From: Leptasterias polaris
Lineage: Eukaryota > Echinodermata > Asteroidea > Forcipulatida > Asteriidae
DNA length: 64,000 bases
Assembly: GCA_037783415.1 (NCBI GenBank)
Contig: JAZGTN010000025.1
Span: 4,402,001 to 4,466,000, forward strand
Direction of reading: 5' to 3'
In this document: positions 26,301 through 36,776 of the stretch, one piece after another
How positions within the stretch are numbered: the first letter of the stretch is position 1
Layout of the letters: each line of letters opens with the position of its first letter
Translations under genes and position numbers: made by a program
Notes under the pieces: generated by a model
What the model was told of the DNA's origin: nothing
The model's input: the letters and a program-made list of their open reading frames with translations, nothing else
Databases searched by the model: none

Positions 26301-29300
26301 ACTTTAGTAGAAATTTCAACATTTAAAAGGCAACAAGATTTAACCAGAAAACATGAAACAAAAGGCAACAAGATTTAACCAGAAAACGACAATACGGAAG
26401 TAGCATCACATAACAAGAAAATAAAGTCAACAAAATGCTTCTCTAGGCAGGTAGCATTTAATACTGCTTTTGAATATGCCAAGTGAATTTGCAAATTTTA
26501 CAGTTTCAGGTAGAAATTACTTTTTCAGTACAGGAGACAAAATGGCCTCTTGATACTGGGGGTCTTAGATGGTTGTTAACCACTTCCATTGGATGATGTC
26601 TTTAATTAAATTTATATGAATAAAAAAATGAAAAAAATAAAAATATTCATAATAATCTTAGCGTATTGGCCGAATTTTGCACAAATCGGCATGCAATTCG
26701 CGTGTATCGGCCCAATACGCTAGCCAGTGCAGGAAGAAAACCCTGGACAGGAGGGGTTAACTAAACTTACCCTCTTTGGCATGGCAGTGAAAATGAATGC
26801 CTTGTTCATTTTGAGTTGATTAAAGATGTAGACTGCATCGAGGTGGCCTTGACCTTCCAGAGTTTCTATGAGGTGTTTCGCACTTTGCCAATGTTCAAGA
26901 CACATCCTAATCTGCATTGAATAAAAAACCCCAAATATTACGATCAACCATGTTAAACAAGATTAATAAATACCTCAAAGAGGGGGTGTATAACATGTGA
27001 TATAAAGACCGGCTCTGTAAACTATCGAACAAATGGCCCCTAAACAAGCACACTGTTGTGTAAAAGTTATGTTTGCACCGTGCTTGCGGAAACTATCAAA
27101 ACCGTTTTCTGTGGCCGTATTGATTTTTGTTATTTTTACATTGACAGATGGAAACTCGTGTACGCGCATACCACGCGTATGCGTAAACGCGCAGACAAAG
27201 AATCAATTTAAGGTAGCTGGTACGTGCATGAAACCAAGGTGATGCAAAGCATAAAGCGGAACACCAGCCAAAGTGCTTCTATCCATAGTGCTTTTATTGT
27301 ATAAGAGCATAGTCTGGTTCTTCAATTAAATGCACATATTCTTAATTATGTGCAAGGGACTTAGTGCCTGGCAAAAGTTGAACAGCCTAAAGAATGGCTC
27401 TTGAACATGAGTGGAAAATTTCAAAAATTAACAGCGAATAAAATATCACAAATTCTGATGATTATTACTGTTTTTCTTATTTATTAATGGCAATAACAGT
27501 GTGGGGAGCCGGTCTTTACTGCGCGGTAATGACCTTGGTTGGTGGCTGGCCACTGTTAATGGACCTCCCTTCGGCTCGGTCCATTAAAGGGACACATTGC
27601 CTTGGATCAGGCGAGTTGGTCTATGAAAAGCGTTTGTAATCGTTTGTTATAAAATGCTTATAAAATGGTTAGAAAGATGTTTTAAAAGTAGACTACAATG
27701 ATCCACACATACATGCATCGAAATTGCGTGGTTTTCCTTTTACTTTGCGAACTAACACGGTCCGCCATTTTGTGGAGTCAAAATTTGACTCCACAAAAAG
27801 ACATGCTGTGTTAGTTCACGATGTAAAAGAAAAAACACGCAATTTTGAGGCATATTTGTGTGGATCATTATATTCTACTTTTAAAACATCATTCTAACCA
27901 TTTGCATTTTATAACAAACAGTTTAGAACGCTTTTCATAGACCAACTCGCCCGATCCAAGGCAACGTGTCCCTTTAACACCAGCCAGCCACCAACCCGGT
28001 CATTACCACGCAGTGAAGACCACCAGTTCCCCACACTGTTATTCCCTTATTGAAGTTATCCGAGTTGCTGTTAATAATAACCATTATTACTATGGGAGGC
28101 TAATCATCCTTACTCGCAGCTAAGAAGCTGAACTTCGAAGGACGCAGCTACGTTTTTCAGCTGTAGGCAAGCAGGGAACCTCTGGCAGCCAGCCACATTG
28201 ACCCATATATGACCACAGAACTCAGACAGAGATCGAGAGTGTTTGATTTGTCCGGAGGGAGGAAAACCATAGGTCAAGACAAAAACCCTCCTGGTATAGG
28301 AAAAAACCATTGCACAACTCTACTCACATAATGGCCTGGACTGGAATCAAACCAGGGGCACAGTGGTTAGAGGTGAGTGCGTTTATGCAATTAGCCACAT
28401 AAGTTAAATAAAAATAGTTTAAGCAAGACTTTGAATTCATTTCTAACTGTGGTATACGCTTACGTTACATTTTTCTGCCACTGTAAGCATTTTTTCTTCT
28501 TCTTACAGTAGTAAGCAAGGCCCAAAGAAAGAGTCATGATGTCAAACGCTGCATACTTAGGGCATTGCAAAGCAGTGATGTATGACTCCAGACTCTGACT
28601 TGACAACAAAGAATGAGGACTTGTAGTCACAAGTCCTCATTCTTTGTTGTCAAGTCCAGAGTCAAACTTTATGACTCCCCACTCAGACTTGAGTCACATT
28701 TTTGATGACTCAGATTTGGACTTGACCTGTGTGATTCGGGCTTGACACTCGTGACCCGTGACTCATACTCCGGCTTGACCTTTGTGACCCGTGACTCCTA
28801 CTTGACCTTTGTGGCTTGCGACTCGGCCTCCTTAACAAAGAGGACTTGTGACTTAGACTTGACCATTATGACTCATTACTCGGACTTGGGTCACTTTTTC
28901 GATGATTCAGACTAGAACTTTGTGACTTCTGACTTGGATTGGATTCGGCATTTGTGATTTGTGACTTTGACTTGAGGATTGAGGACTTGAATACAAGACT
29001 ATTGTACAGTACCTTGTATTTAGGTTTATGAGGTTGAGTCTCAAACAGCGCATAGAGGATATACAATGCTCCAACACGGTATTGCATCTCATAAGGGGGT
29101 AGAAAATAGTCCGTAGCTATACGGAATGCCTCAAACATAGTCTAAAATAAATAAGGAAAGAAACAAAATATTAACAGTTTTGTATATTATGCAATAGATC
29201 AACCATGTATTCCAGGTTTTTCATCATGCAGGACTATAGGGTTACCTTCCTGTGCTGCATACTCCAAAGGAGTTGAGCATAATTTAAGTAGGGTTGTGCA

Positions 29301-32133
29301 TTATTTATTTTCTGAAACTGTTTCACGGGATTGTTTAACATTTTCTACCGTTCCAATCTAAATAGAGAACTATGGTGCAGGGTACCTGGGATCATTGGTG
29401 CCAGCTCTCTATTTTCTGTGGTACATCCCTTGTGTGTTTGTGTAATGTTTATGGAAAGCAAAATGCATACAAAATTGTAGGGGATTGAAAATGATGCATC
29501 ACAAATTAAGATAAGACACATTCTAGCTGACCTACATGTACAGACGGGTTGTCAATCTTTATCACTAAATACTGTCTGCTGCTAACAATATTTTGAGGAA
29601 AAGCAAGGTCTCAAATTGTTTTTTACTGTCGATTTTGTTTATACATCAAGAAAATTTGGAAACAGATTTCAAAATTATTTAGAGATAACCGGTCCAGTTT
29701 CAAGAATGCTTATAAGCGCATTCACCAGTGCATACAAAAAACGCCTTTTAACATAAACCCTAACTTCTTAAATAATCCAACTTGGGAACAGAGAGCTTGT
29801 GTGTGTGTTTGGGGGGGATGGCGTGGGGGAGGGGCTTGTTCAGTTAGTAAATCTTCTTACAAGAGGGACTTTCCGGAGTAAGCAAATGTCTTGCTCTAAA
29901 GTTACCCTTTTCAATATTATATCTACTCACCTCCTTTTTCTCTAGTCGTTTTTCAATTGCACTGTAGAAGAAAACACAAATTTAGAATTGAAAACTGACT
30001 TTTAGAATTAATATTAATATTATACATTTTTGCAAGATAAATCCTAGAAATATAATAAAGAGAGACAATATACCCCATTATATAGAAATTAATAGTGCAT
30101 CCATTAGAGAAGTCATTCCCTTAAAGGCTAAAATGAAAGTTATTTTAAAGTTCGGCTAGGGGACAAAGAAGGTTGTCTTAGCTGCCAAGACTAATTGTTT
30201 GGACTATTCTAGTTCCCAATATCAAAGAAAATCACTGAGCCAGTCTGGTATTTGAGTCTTCAATCCTAGAGTTTGAGACATCAGTGTAGAGTCAGAGTCC
30301 AAGTCCTGTGTTGTTTTGGTCGAGTCAGAGTTTAGGTCCTCAGCGTCGCATGTGAGGGTGACCTTAGTACTTCCTGCCAATGCGATTGCGATACAAGTTT
30401 TGACGTCAACAATTCGCAACGAACAATTCGTTGTGCTCAACTCCTGCGAAACATTCGCAGTGAAAATACTAAACAGAGCCGTCAAAATTCGCTTCGCATC
30501 ATGGCATTTGAAGGAAGTATGAACCGAGCTTAAGTGATGTGTTTGGGTTCAGTCTAAACCGAAGTACTATGTCATTTTGGGTTGATTCAAAGCTCAAGTC
30601 CTCAGTTTCGAGTCCGAGTCCCGTGTCAACTGCCATTCATGTCATTGGGGTCAAAAAGGCAGGATGCTAAACTTTTATTTTATTTTTTATATTTTTGCCT
30701 TAGTCATTTGGGTAGAATATGAGTCTGAGCCACACAACACTGTTTATAGCAATTTTATTGGACTTACTAATGGATGAAACTGAAGTTGAAATTTCTCCAC
30801 TCCTCGGCAAATATTTGATACCTGACCGTCTGTTTGTGGAGGAAGGCCTGTAGTAAGTTTTCAATGTCTTCTCTCAGCCCACCTATTGCTTTATCCTCTG
30901 ATTTATCCATCTGTGAAATAAAAAGGAAATTACAGTATGAAAGAGTTTGGACTGGTCAAATTCAAACTTGCACCAGGCAGACACCTTATGAAAATAAAAA
31001 AGCTGTTCTGGCAACACCAGCTTGTTTTCACAAACAAAAATACTATAACTTTTCAAGACATAAAAATATCAATTTTAAACAATGTGAAGAACCCCAATAC
31101 GAAAGTGTATTTTAAAGTATAACACAAGCTACAGTTCGAGACCTCGCAATAGCATCTGTGAGTACAGGTTTATGTCTCACTCTCATCCGGCGGATGAAAC
31201 AATCAATGGTTAATTAAGTTTCTCGCTTAGCCTTAAATGTAGTTCTAGACACAAGTGTCAAGACCGAGACTCGAACTCACTTTCTGCAACAGTGCTTAAA
31301 TGGCTGAATAAGAACATTACATTGAGCATTACATTGATTCAGAAACGCCCTGATTCGGGTCCACCGCTTACTCCACCACTAACAAACCAGAGCGTACTAT
31401 TGCTAACTCAGTAACTGATGACTGATTAATGATACTGACTGAGTGATAGATTCATCTCGATGCGCTGGACCGTTTAAACAGTGTTCAGACAACTCGTTCG
31501 TTTGACAACTGGACAGTCTGACAACTCGACGGGTCAGACAACTTGACAGCTTTAAAAGTTGCCAGTGAGACAACTCGACGGAGTGCCAAGACAAGTCGAA
31601 GGGTGAAGTCGACAGGTGAATGGGGTGCGTTTTCGCGGTCGTAACCAATAACTGTTTCGGTTCAACTTGCCATTGGTTAATCACTGGCCATTGACCGAAA
31701 CTGTTATGGGTACGACCGCGAAAGCGGAACGCACCCTAGATTTCCATTACTGATATACTGACATTGACAATGCACGCCCGCCATTTTTGCGCTTGTCCCT
31801 CACCCCCAGGGGCGCCTGTGCCCAGCCACAGTATGTTCGTCCCCAATGCCGGGCGGCCGTGCTGTCAGCTGGGCTGCATGTAGCCCCATTAATAGTGCCA
31901 ATACTCTGGACTTCCTCCGATCCTTGGCCCATGTACCTCCAGGAGGTGAGATAATTTTTCGAATAGAAACTCATGTTTTTATGCCGAGATTTTTTCCCCA
32001 GTTGTCACTTATCATGCTTATTGTAGCTCATTTGTGGACAGCACATTAAGACTAAAATGTGCGCACTCGTTTTGGTGTAATTTATGAAAAAATCTGAGGC
32101 TTTACTGACCTGATTTGACTGCCCGGCATCCAT
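7278..32133 (-). CDS. SNAPC1: snRNA-activating protein complex subunit 1 (SNAP43), eight coding exons
   Basis: SNAPC1 is a nuclear subunit of SNAPc, which binds the proximal sequence element of snRNA genes transcribed by RNA polymerases II and III. Coding exons on the minus strand are 32133-32110, 30910-30768, 29961-29931, 29141-29013, 26911-26771, 26225-26109, 11373-11261, 9910-9775 and 8345-7278; the first two may be counted as one if translation starts at the second ATG. All junctions are GT-AG and keep frame, giving 633 residues. Family landmarks are the WRN motif (exon 2), YFLPPY and RVGALYILYALF (29141-29013), AVYIF and FTAMPK (26911-26771) and ASKSRRHRQ at the start of the last exon, all recognisable in the human protein. 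The human protein is about 370 residues, so the tail here is much longer. The fifth intron contains a C1q-like gene on the other strand. Confidence 0.93.
8648..8813. mobile_element. 166-bp MITE with near-perfect inverted ends
   Basis: Left end AATAGACCGATCCATTAAGC and right end GCTTAATGGATCGGTCTATT are inverted copies. The centre has a second inverted pair around TGACCAATCACAGCCGCGAA. It lies in the last SNAPC1 intron and has no coding capacity. Confidence 0.85.
8864..9480. repeat. 47-bp repeat in tandem, third copy split off by a transposon
   Basis: A unit starting TTGCTTGGTAAGAACCACTG and ending GTATAACATT occurs twice in tandem (about 8865-8955). A third copy follows the inserted element at 9434-9480. 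The unit resembles part of the TTAA-flanked MITE family. Confidence 0.85.
8956..9433. mobile_element. 478-bp DNA element with TIRs and a 3-bp target duplication
   Basis: The ends are AGGGAGGTTTCGCATACGAA and, inverted, TTCGCGTGCGAAACCTCCCT. ATT lies on both sides, and the neighbouring tandem repeat shows the empty site with a single ATT at this point, so the insertion is well defined. A 3-bp duplication fits the PIF/Harbinger group. On the minus strand an ATG at 9299 opens 28 codons starting MASSIDELMFIALEEN, which may be a leftover N-terminus of a transposon protein. Confidence 0.8.
9911..11260. other. SNAPC1 intron between the 113-base and 136-base exons
   Basis: The intron is AT-rich and without other genes. 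At about 10230-10330 is part of an element starting GGGCCCAATTTCATAGCGCT, similar to those at 25380-25631 and 51720-51790. At about 10180-10225 is a short SINE piece. Confidence 0.5.
12471..12590 (+). CDS. Weak candidate first exon, unidentified
   Basis: An ATG opens 40 codons, starting MEVKPIEQYNEENPRIKLDL, that look protein-like and meet a possible donor (TAC then GTAAAC) at 12591. About 150 bases upstream is AACTTCCGGGACC, an ETS-type motif common in animal promoters. Without splicing the frame reads on to 12698. I do not recognise a family and see no matching downstream exon, so this may be chance. Confidence 0.22.
15073..15443. mobile_element. TTAA-flanked MITE, copy 3
   Basis: It begins TTAAAGGGATGGTATACTTT and ends CATGCCTTTAA. 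The interior shares GTCAAAGACCAGTATCCTCA and the 'aacaaacctgtagaaattt' segment with the other copies. Confidence 0.75.
15983..16320. mobile_element. Dispersed 335-bp element, copy A
   Basis: About 335 bases here match 41503-41835 over nearly their whole length in the same orientation. The ends are weakly inverted: CTATGACCATGTTAC on the left and CATGGTCTATT on the right. This is a non-autonomous DNA element. Confidence 0.75.
16463..16798. mobile_element. TTAA-flanked MITE, copy 4 (best-preserved ends)
   Basis: The ends TTAAAGGCACTGGACACGTT and, inverted, CATGTGCAGTGCCTTTAA form clear terminal repeats inside a TTAA duplication. This is the pattern of piggyBac-derived MITEs. Confidence 0.8.
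18565..18572 (+). promoter_or_regulatory. TATA box, likely for the C1q-like gene
   Basis: TATATAAG sits about 30 bases before a region (18597-18698) that ends in a strong donor, TTCTTG then GTAAGTTT. The next plus-strand coding exon is the C1q-like gene, and its ATG exon has an acceptor 22 bases before the start codon, so a 5' UTR exon is expected upstream. The link is inferred. Confidence 0.55.
18597..18698 (+). other. Putative 5' UTR exon of the C1q-like gene
   Basis: It starts about 30 bases after the TATA box and ends at a consensus donor at 18699. Splicing to the acceptor at 23304 (TTTTCCAG) would join it to the ATG exon. A second donor-like site at about 19367 (CCACA then GTAAGTTT) could mark an alternative leader exon. 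Confidence 0.45.
20460..21660 (-). mobile_element. LINE 3' remnant: reverse-transcriptase C-terminus and low-complexity tail
   Basis: Minus-strand translation of about 21640-21440, with one frameshift, gives NTRHIDTLTFNHIYARTQ and then FPRIWSSLPTNVKN and LDSFKCFNKYL before a stop. This is the typical end of a CR1/Jockey-like LINE second ORF (pattern: R-I-W-x-S-L-P, then a hydrophobic SFK helix). Downstream on that strand, 21430-20460 is an AAAC/CAGA-rich low-complexity stretch that may be the element's 3' UTR. It sits in the intron before the C1q-like ATG exon. Confidence 0.65.
21711..21862. mobile_element. 150-bp MITE
   Basis: Left end GGGGCCAATTTCACAAAGAG and right end CTTTGTGAAATCGAGCCC are inverted, as are AGCTAAGATTGATCTTAA and TTAAGATGAATCTTAGTGCT further in. 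It belongs with other elements here starting GGGCCCAATTTCA. Confidence 0.8.
22960..23135 (-). mobile_element. tRNA-derived SINE, copy 3
   Basis: On the minus strand there is an A box TAGCTCAGTCAGTAGAGAA and a B box GGTTCGAGTCC. The flanks resemble the SINE family at 2035-2310. Confidence 0.65.
23327..24775 (+). CDS. Secreted collagen-like protein with C-terminal C1q domain, two coding exons
   Basis: Coding exons 23327-23558 and 24087-24775 join in phase 1 (CCAG then GTAATC; TTTTGCAG then GAAACC), giving 306 residues. Residues 1-28 form a signal peptide. Residues 57-159 are 35 uninterrupted Gly-X-Y triplets, a collagen triple helix. The rest is a C1q/TNF-like globular domain starting near KIAFSV, with FDHVFT, GKFTCQVNGTYYFIVHA, LNLTQGDQVWLQL and the ending FSGWLVFED. 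Such proteins trimerise outside the cell and act as pattern-recognition or complement-like lectins; which ligand is bound cannot be read here. The two cysteines before or at the helix start (27, in the signal peptide, and 51) leave Cys51 to link chains. The gene lies inside a SNAPC1 intron on the opposite strand. Confidence 0.93.
24793..25225 (+). repeat. Tandem duplication after the C1q-like stop codon
   Basis: The segment from about 24793 to 25020 is repeated at about 25022-25225. It starts near CATGGATTGGAGGGCATTTA in both copies, with small deletions in the second copy. It probably lies in the 3' UTR. Confidence 0.9.
25380..25631. mobile_element. 250-bp MITE rich in AAGCGC motifs
   Basis: Left end GGGCCCAATTTCATGGCTTT and right end AGCCATAAAATTTTGCCC are imperfect inverted repeats. 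The inside repeats GCTTACCG-, GCGCTTGCG- and AAGCGCCG-like words in both orientations. Confidence 0.7.
26109..30910 (-). CDS. SNAPC1: SNAPC1 N-terminal conserved domain exons
   Basis: Five exons (30910-30768, 29961-29931, 29141-29013, 26911-26771, 26225-26109) encode the conserved N-terminal SNAPC1 domain, which in human SNAP43 makes contacts with SNAP190 and SNAP50. The 31-base exon at 29961-29931 supplies the last base of a Tyr codon and IEKRLEKKE. Lengths of 129, 141 and 117 bases keep phase 0 in the next three. Introns between them are filled with a piggyBac-like MITE, a GACTTG-type minisatellite and SINE fragments. Confidence 0.9.
26328..26390. repeat. Short tandem duplication
   Basis: AAGGCAACAAGATTTAACCA followed by GAAAAC occurs twice, about 35 bases apart, in the SNAPC1 intron. 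Confidence 0.8.
27489..28048. mobile_element. Nested foldback with TTAA piggyBac-like MITE inside
   Basis: The outer arms (27489-27548 and 27986-28046) are inverted copies starting with AATAACAGTGTGGGGA. Inside, 27585-27977 is a 393-bp element with TTAAAGGGACAC at one end and GTGTCCCTTTAA at the other. Its inverted ends extend for more than 40 bases around CCTTGGATCAGGCGAG, and there is a central palindrome at GTGGAGTCAAAATTTGACTCCAC. Confidence 0.85.
28170..28390 (-). mobile_element. tRNA-derived SINE fragment
   Basis: The minus strand has a B box GGTTTGATTCC and a diverged tRNA-like head near 28320-28390, then a body with GGTTTTCCTCCCTCCGGAC. Confidence 0.5.
28580..28990. repeat. Degenerate GACTTG/GACTC minisatellite with a perfect hairpin
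   Basis: Words such as GACTTGACC, GTGACCCGTGACTC and GACTCAGA recur irregularly across 400 bases. Within it, 28597-28624 and 28629-28656 are perfect 28-base inverted copies with a 4-base loop (AGTC). A sparser relative on the other strand occurs at 30240-30330 and 30590-30630. Confidence 0.85.
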
Positions 32134-32765
32134 GATGTTTGCTAATGCGCATGCAGGCGGCGTTCACGCATTGCGCAAGATTAAGACAGCACGGTGTGCG
32201 CGGAGCCTTCCGCCTGGCTTCTACTCTAGCGCACACTGCGCTCTCTTTAGGCTCCAGGCACACCGCATTAGCAAACATCATGGATACCAGGCAGTCAAAT
32301 CGTGTCAGTAACGCCTCACATTTTTTCATAAATTACACCAAAACGAGCGCGCACATTTTCGTCTTAATGTGCTGTCCACAAATGAGCTACAATAAGTGAC
32401 AACTGTGGGGAAAAAATCTCGGCATAAAAACGCGAGTTTCTATTCGAAAAATTATCTCACCTCCTGGAGGTACATGGGCGTAGGGCCAAGGATCGGCATG
32501 ATTGGAGAAAGTCCAGAGTATTGGCACTAGTATTAATGGGGCAAGGCTGCATGCAGCGGGCCGCCGGTGTCACACAAATCCTCCATCTGCCACAACAAGG
32601 ATTTGAACTCCATCCGTCGAGTTGTCTGATCAAAAGTCGACTTGTCTTACTTGAGCGAACCAGCTGTAGAGCTGTCTGACCAGACGAGTTGCCAGACTGT
32701 CGAGTTGTCAGACTTGTCAGACATGTCAGACCCGTGGACGAGTTGTCTCAATGTGTCTGACATCC
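31470..32765. repeat. Large inverted duplication spanning SNAPC1 exon 1
   Basis: About 31840-32155 and 32255-32570 are inverted copies with only small gaps. The centre is near 32206. The left arm contains the SNAPC1 start codon (32133, minus). The right arm contains the mirrored ATG (32280, plus) and a mirrored GTCAGTAA donor. Beyond the main arms, degenerate ACAACTCGACGG-type repeats at 31480-31620 are mirrored at 32615-32765. Confidence 0.9.
31623..31736. mobile_element. 114-bp MITE
   Basis: GGGTGCGTTTTCGCGGTCGT on the left is inverted on the right as ACGACCGCGAAAGCGGAACG followed by CACCC. A second inverted pair is around CAATAACTGTTTCGGT. Confidence 0.85.
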
Positions 32766-32974
32766 GTTTATACTTTTATTTTTTTAAGACTTAAAGTTAA
32801 GAGTAAGACTAAGATAAGACTATAAGAGTAATACTAATAAAGACAAGCACTAGGGTAGAGGGTAAGACTAGCCCAGGTTGGACTCCTCCGTTGCATACAA
32901 CGCGACGGAGTCCAGGGTATAAAGGTGCTCTGTCATTGCGAAAAAATTTATGATAACATTTTTTCATATTTTTA

Positions 32975-33362
32975 CCTTTTTGAGGAAGCTGAAACTTGAC
33001 TCACATATTCTTTGTGTCCTGAACTTTACGCCTGCTCCATTCAGAATTGTAAATTTTATCCTTGGATGACATTATTGTGAAAATAAAATGGAAATTGACG
33101 CATTTGTTGCGACAGCCTTGTGAACCGCTTGAGAATGCTTACGCGCATGCGCGTTCTTTGTAGATGCTATGCATATCGCGCATGCGCACATGAGCCTTAA
33201 AAGTCAATTGGTACACGATGGTCACATCGCCAGTGCACAACTCGGACTTATTTTCGGAAATAATGTCATCCATGGATGTATTTGTTAGTTGTGAATTCAT
33301 AAAAAGTGTAGTTATGGACACCAAGAATATATGAATGGAGTTTCAGCTTCTCAAATCAGGTA
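32975..33362. mobile_element. Foldback element, about 385 bp
   Basis: GAAGCTGAAACTTGACTCAC and the following ATATTCTTTGTGTCC on the left are inverted on the right at about 33320-33352. A second inverted pair is around ATGGATGACATTATT (33062 and 33265). The centre carries GCGCATGCGC words. Confidence 0.7.
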
Positions 33363-36300
33363 AAACTAGAGGTAAGGTGTTCGTAAAAACGAACACAGAG
33401 GGGTTTCGGTTGGCGGAACAAAAATATAAAAAAATAATTATAACTGTACAACATGTGGTTCAGGAAATTTTGTTTGTTTTTTTAAATTGAACTTCCTGTC
33501 TGAACCGGAAGGAAATATTAAATCAAGGGTCATGTTTTTCAATAAAATGTCAAATGTGTCATAAGCTAGCAGACTGCACAAAAATAATGACTTCTGCTTC
33601 GATAAAGTGCTTCAAAGCTTTAAAGTGGTCTGATTTCAAGATAGAAGACTCGATCTTGACCTTTGACAGGCCCTTTTTTCCCTTAAGTGTGCCTAAAAAC
33701 CTAAACCTGGTCTTCATTCTGATACTGAATCGAAAGGAGCTTTTAAACCAGAAATAAAGGTCAACATGGGGTCACGGTTACCCAAGACCAATCTCCCATG
33801 CCCAAGGAGTCTATAACTGAAAAAAGTTTGAAAATCGGTTGTGTACAATGTAGCTCTTGAGATATGGTCTCACTTCCGGTTGACCCATAGGTAAAGGTCA
33901 ACATGGGGTCACGATTACCCGAGACTAACCTCCAATGCCCAAGGAGTCTATAACTGAAAAAAGTTTGAAAATCGGTTGTGTAGTTCTTGAGATATGGTCC
34001 CACTTTCGGTTGACCCGGAAGTAAAGGTCAACATGGGGTCACGGTAACCTAAGGCTAATCTCCAATGCCCAAGGAGTCTATAACTGAAAACAAATTAAAA
34101 ATCGGCTGTGTAATTCTTGAGATATGGTGCTTATACAGTTTGTAAGGTTGGCTGCAAAGCTAAGACATAGCGCCTTGAAATTATTAGGTGTTCGGGCAAT
34201 CCGCCCGGAACACCTCTTGTTTTTGTACGTTTAAATAAAAATAATTCTTCTGCTTATCCCCCGCGATTGTCCGCAAAAAAACGCACACTTCCGAAGCTCA
34301 CACAAGCTTCAAACTTCACATATAGTTAGATCGTTACTTGTAGAAGACACCGCTGGAGTGACGTCATGATGACGTCATCAGGTGTCGAAATACAGTAAAT
34401 CAAAGTTTAATATTTCAAAAAATCATAACTCGAAAACTGCTGAATGGATTTGTACATTCTATACATCATCGGACAGGTCTTGGAAAACCCAACAAACAAT
34501 TCACAAAGAGTGACCCAATTGTACCTTGACTTCCGGTCCAAAACGGAAGTTGAAATTTCAATAATTTATATCTAAAGAACTTCTCGTACTTAAATCGAAA
34601 TTTTTACACCAGGTTGTAGGATCTTGTGCCTTCTCAAACTTTTACACAGAGATGATACTAGTTTGACCTTACTTTCTGGTCGAAATCGGGTGTTAAAGGT
34701 AACGTAGGCCTATATATTGACCCGCATTAAAAGCATGTGAAAAGATCTTCTACTGAGACACGTATAACCGTATCTAACCCAGTGGCACGGTAGCCGTCTG
34801 TTGCGTTCCAGTACACCACGCGGCTGGCTGCTCCACTTCCGGCCTGTTCATAAGGTCCTGCACAGGGTCCTGCATGTAACCTGTGTATACACGATACACT
34901 AGCACACATTCCGCACCACGAAGACAGTGTATACATCCACATAACGTGAAACGGATTGTTGATGTCATATCCACTGGTGGCGCTATACAGTGTTAATGGT
35001 CATTTGTTAACGTACTGCGCTTTTTATAATGCAACAGACTCAGAAATGTACGTCGTTCGACGGTAGTCCAATGAATAGCTCAGTGCATATACATGTATCC
35101 TTCGTGTTAGCCTTTTGTTGGCTTGGTGGTAAATATCAACTAAAACGAGTGTATTTTGCTGAACTCTTTTGGTGATTTTAATAAATTTTGATAAGTGAGA
35201 AAATGTGATCGGAAAAAGAATAGATCAACATAAATTTGACTCTAATCAACACCGGTTTTTACAAGATTTTACTTTTAAATCCTGTTGAATACTTCAAAGA
35301 AATACAATGTGAACAGCAAAACAAATTCAACATAAATTGCACATCGTGTAAACTGTAGGTTCTTATGCCCTTATCATAATCATGACAAATGATGTTGCTT
35401 CAGTTATCGGCACCACAAAAAGGTAGCAAGCAGGCGTAGTTTGATAAAATTTATTTTTGAATTGTTAGTGATAGTCTTTTAAACTATCAGTTCAGTTAGT
35501 GACTATTTACAAAAAAAAAATTATACATGTGTATCTAGTACACATTCTGGAGTTTCAATGCATATCCATCGAAAAATAAATAAACTTCATTGAATGGAAA
35601 ACATAATACTTAATAGTTGTACTTGTGAGTCATTCAAAGGCTCGTTTCAAGATCTGTAGTCAAGATGAAGGGGAAGTGGGGAGAATGTTTCTTCTGTATG
35701 ACTATGAAATGACAATGGACCCTTGGCCCTTTCAAATAATCTAAATAATTTACTCATTTGCTAAATTATTTTTGTAAGTTCACCTTTGTTTTTCACTTGG
35801 CACATATTTAAATACCTATGTCTCGATAAATAAATTCTAACTTCATAATGATGTCATCGGTTTTCAATTCTGGCTGAACAAAAGTTTATTATTTAGAAAA
35901 TGTTATATGTTAATGTTATATGTTAAATGTTATTTCCTGTGTATAACTAACGTTTAAACGTAGAGAATTTACACATTACTTTCTTTGAAATTTCAAAAGC
36001 TGTCAACATTGTTTTCAGCGATTCAATGAAATAGCTAACGCATCATACCATGCCGCATAGGAGATGGCAATCAACATGGGATAGCGGTTTGGTTAGAAAG
36101 GGAAAGACAATACTACCAATATCCCGTCATTTGTCTGTCAATTGGTAGATTAACCAAGTTATAAAAACTAATTAATTATGCAAACAAATCTGATTAATTT
36201 ACTCAGGCAATAGATATGTAAACAACACACTTAGATAAAGAAAACGTTGAAAAAATGCAAAACAGACCATTTTAACCTACTGAACAACTTGTCAGCAGGT

Positions 36301-36608
36301 GCTGACAACGTACCGGACTTAAGCTTGTCCAATTAAGGTGCAGTGTTCGAGGGTCAAAACAAAAATCATTAAACTTGCCAAACTCGCCTTCTGGTTCAAT
36401 CTTCAATTTCAAGTCAAAAAACCTTTCACAAACCCTAGTTTGCAAAGTATGTGAAAGACCAACCTTCTTCCGCCATCCTTCTCACTATCGGAATGGGATA
36501 TAAAAACAAACTTTCATGGCACCATATGGTCATAAGCCCTACCACTAACTTTCATTGAAAACCCGAACACCTAGTGTTTGTAATCCTACAAACACTACAT
36601 TTCTAGTT
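33363..36608. mobile_element. 3.2-kb element with hairpin-bearing inverted ends
   Basis: The left end reads ACTAGAGGTAAGGTGTTCGT and folds with the following ACGAACAC. The right end, inverted, reads ACTAGAAATGTAGTGTTTGT and folds likewise. Inside, AGGTGTTCGGG at 34187 and CCCGAACACCT at 36562 form a second inverted pair with its own hairpin (34187-34213), so one element may be nested in another. No transposase-like frame is visible. I found nothing else in this stretch. Confidence 0.6.
33757..34140 (+). repeat. Three tandem copies of a 130-136 bp unit
   Basis: Units start at about 33757, 33893 and 34023 with AAAGGTCAACATGGGGTCAC and contain CCCAAGGAGTCTATAACTGA and TTGAGATATGGT. Confidence 0.92.
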
Positions 36609-36776
36609 ATTTATTGTAAACTTGTTTAGCGCCCTCTCGCGTTTAAATGTTTACGTCTGGACTGAATATACTCGGACTTTTACATACATCGGGTATGAGA
36701 TTGGTCAAGTCGACATGTAACCGAGAGACGAACAGAAAAACTTAACTATCGTCAACACAAGGCGAAAAAACTACTA

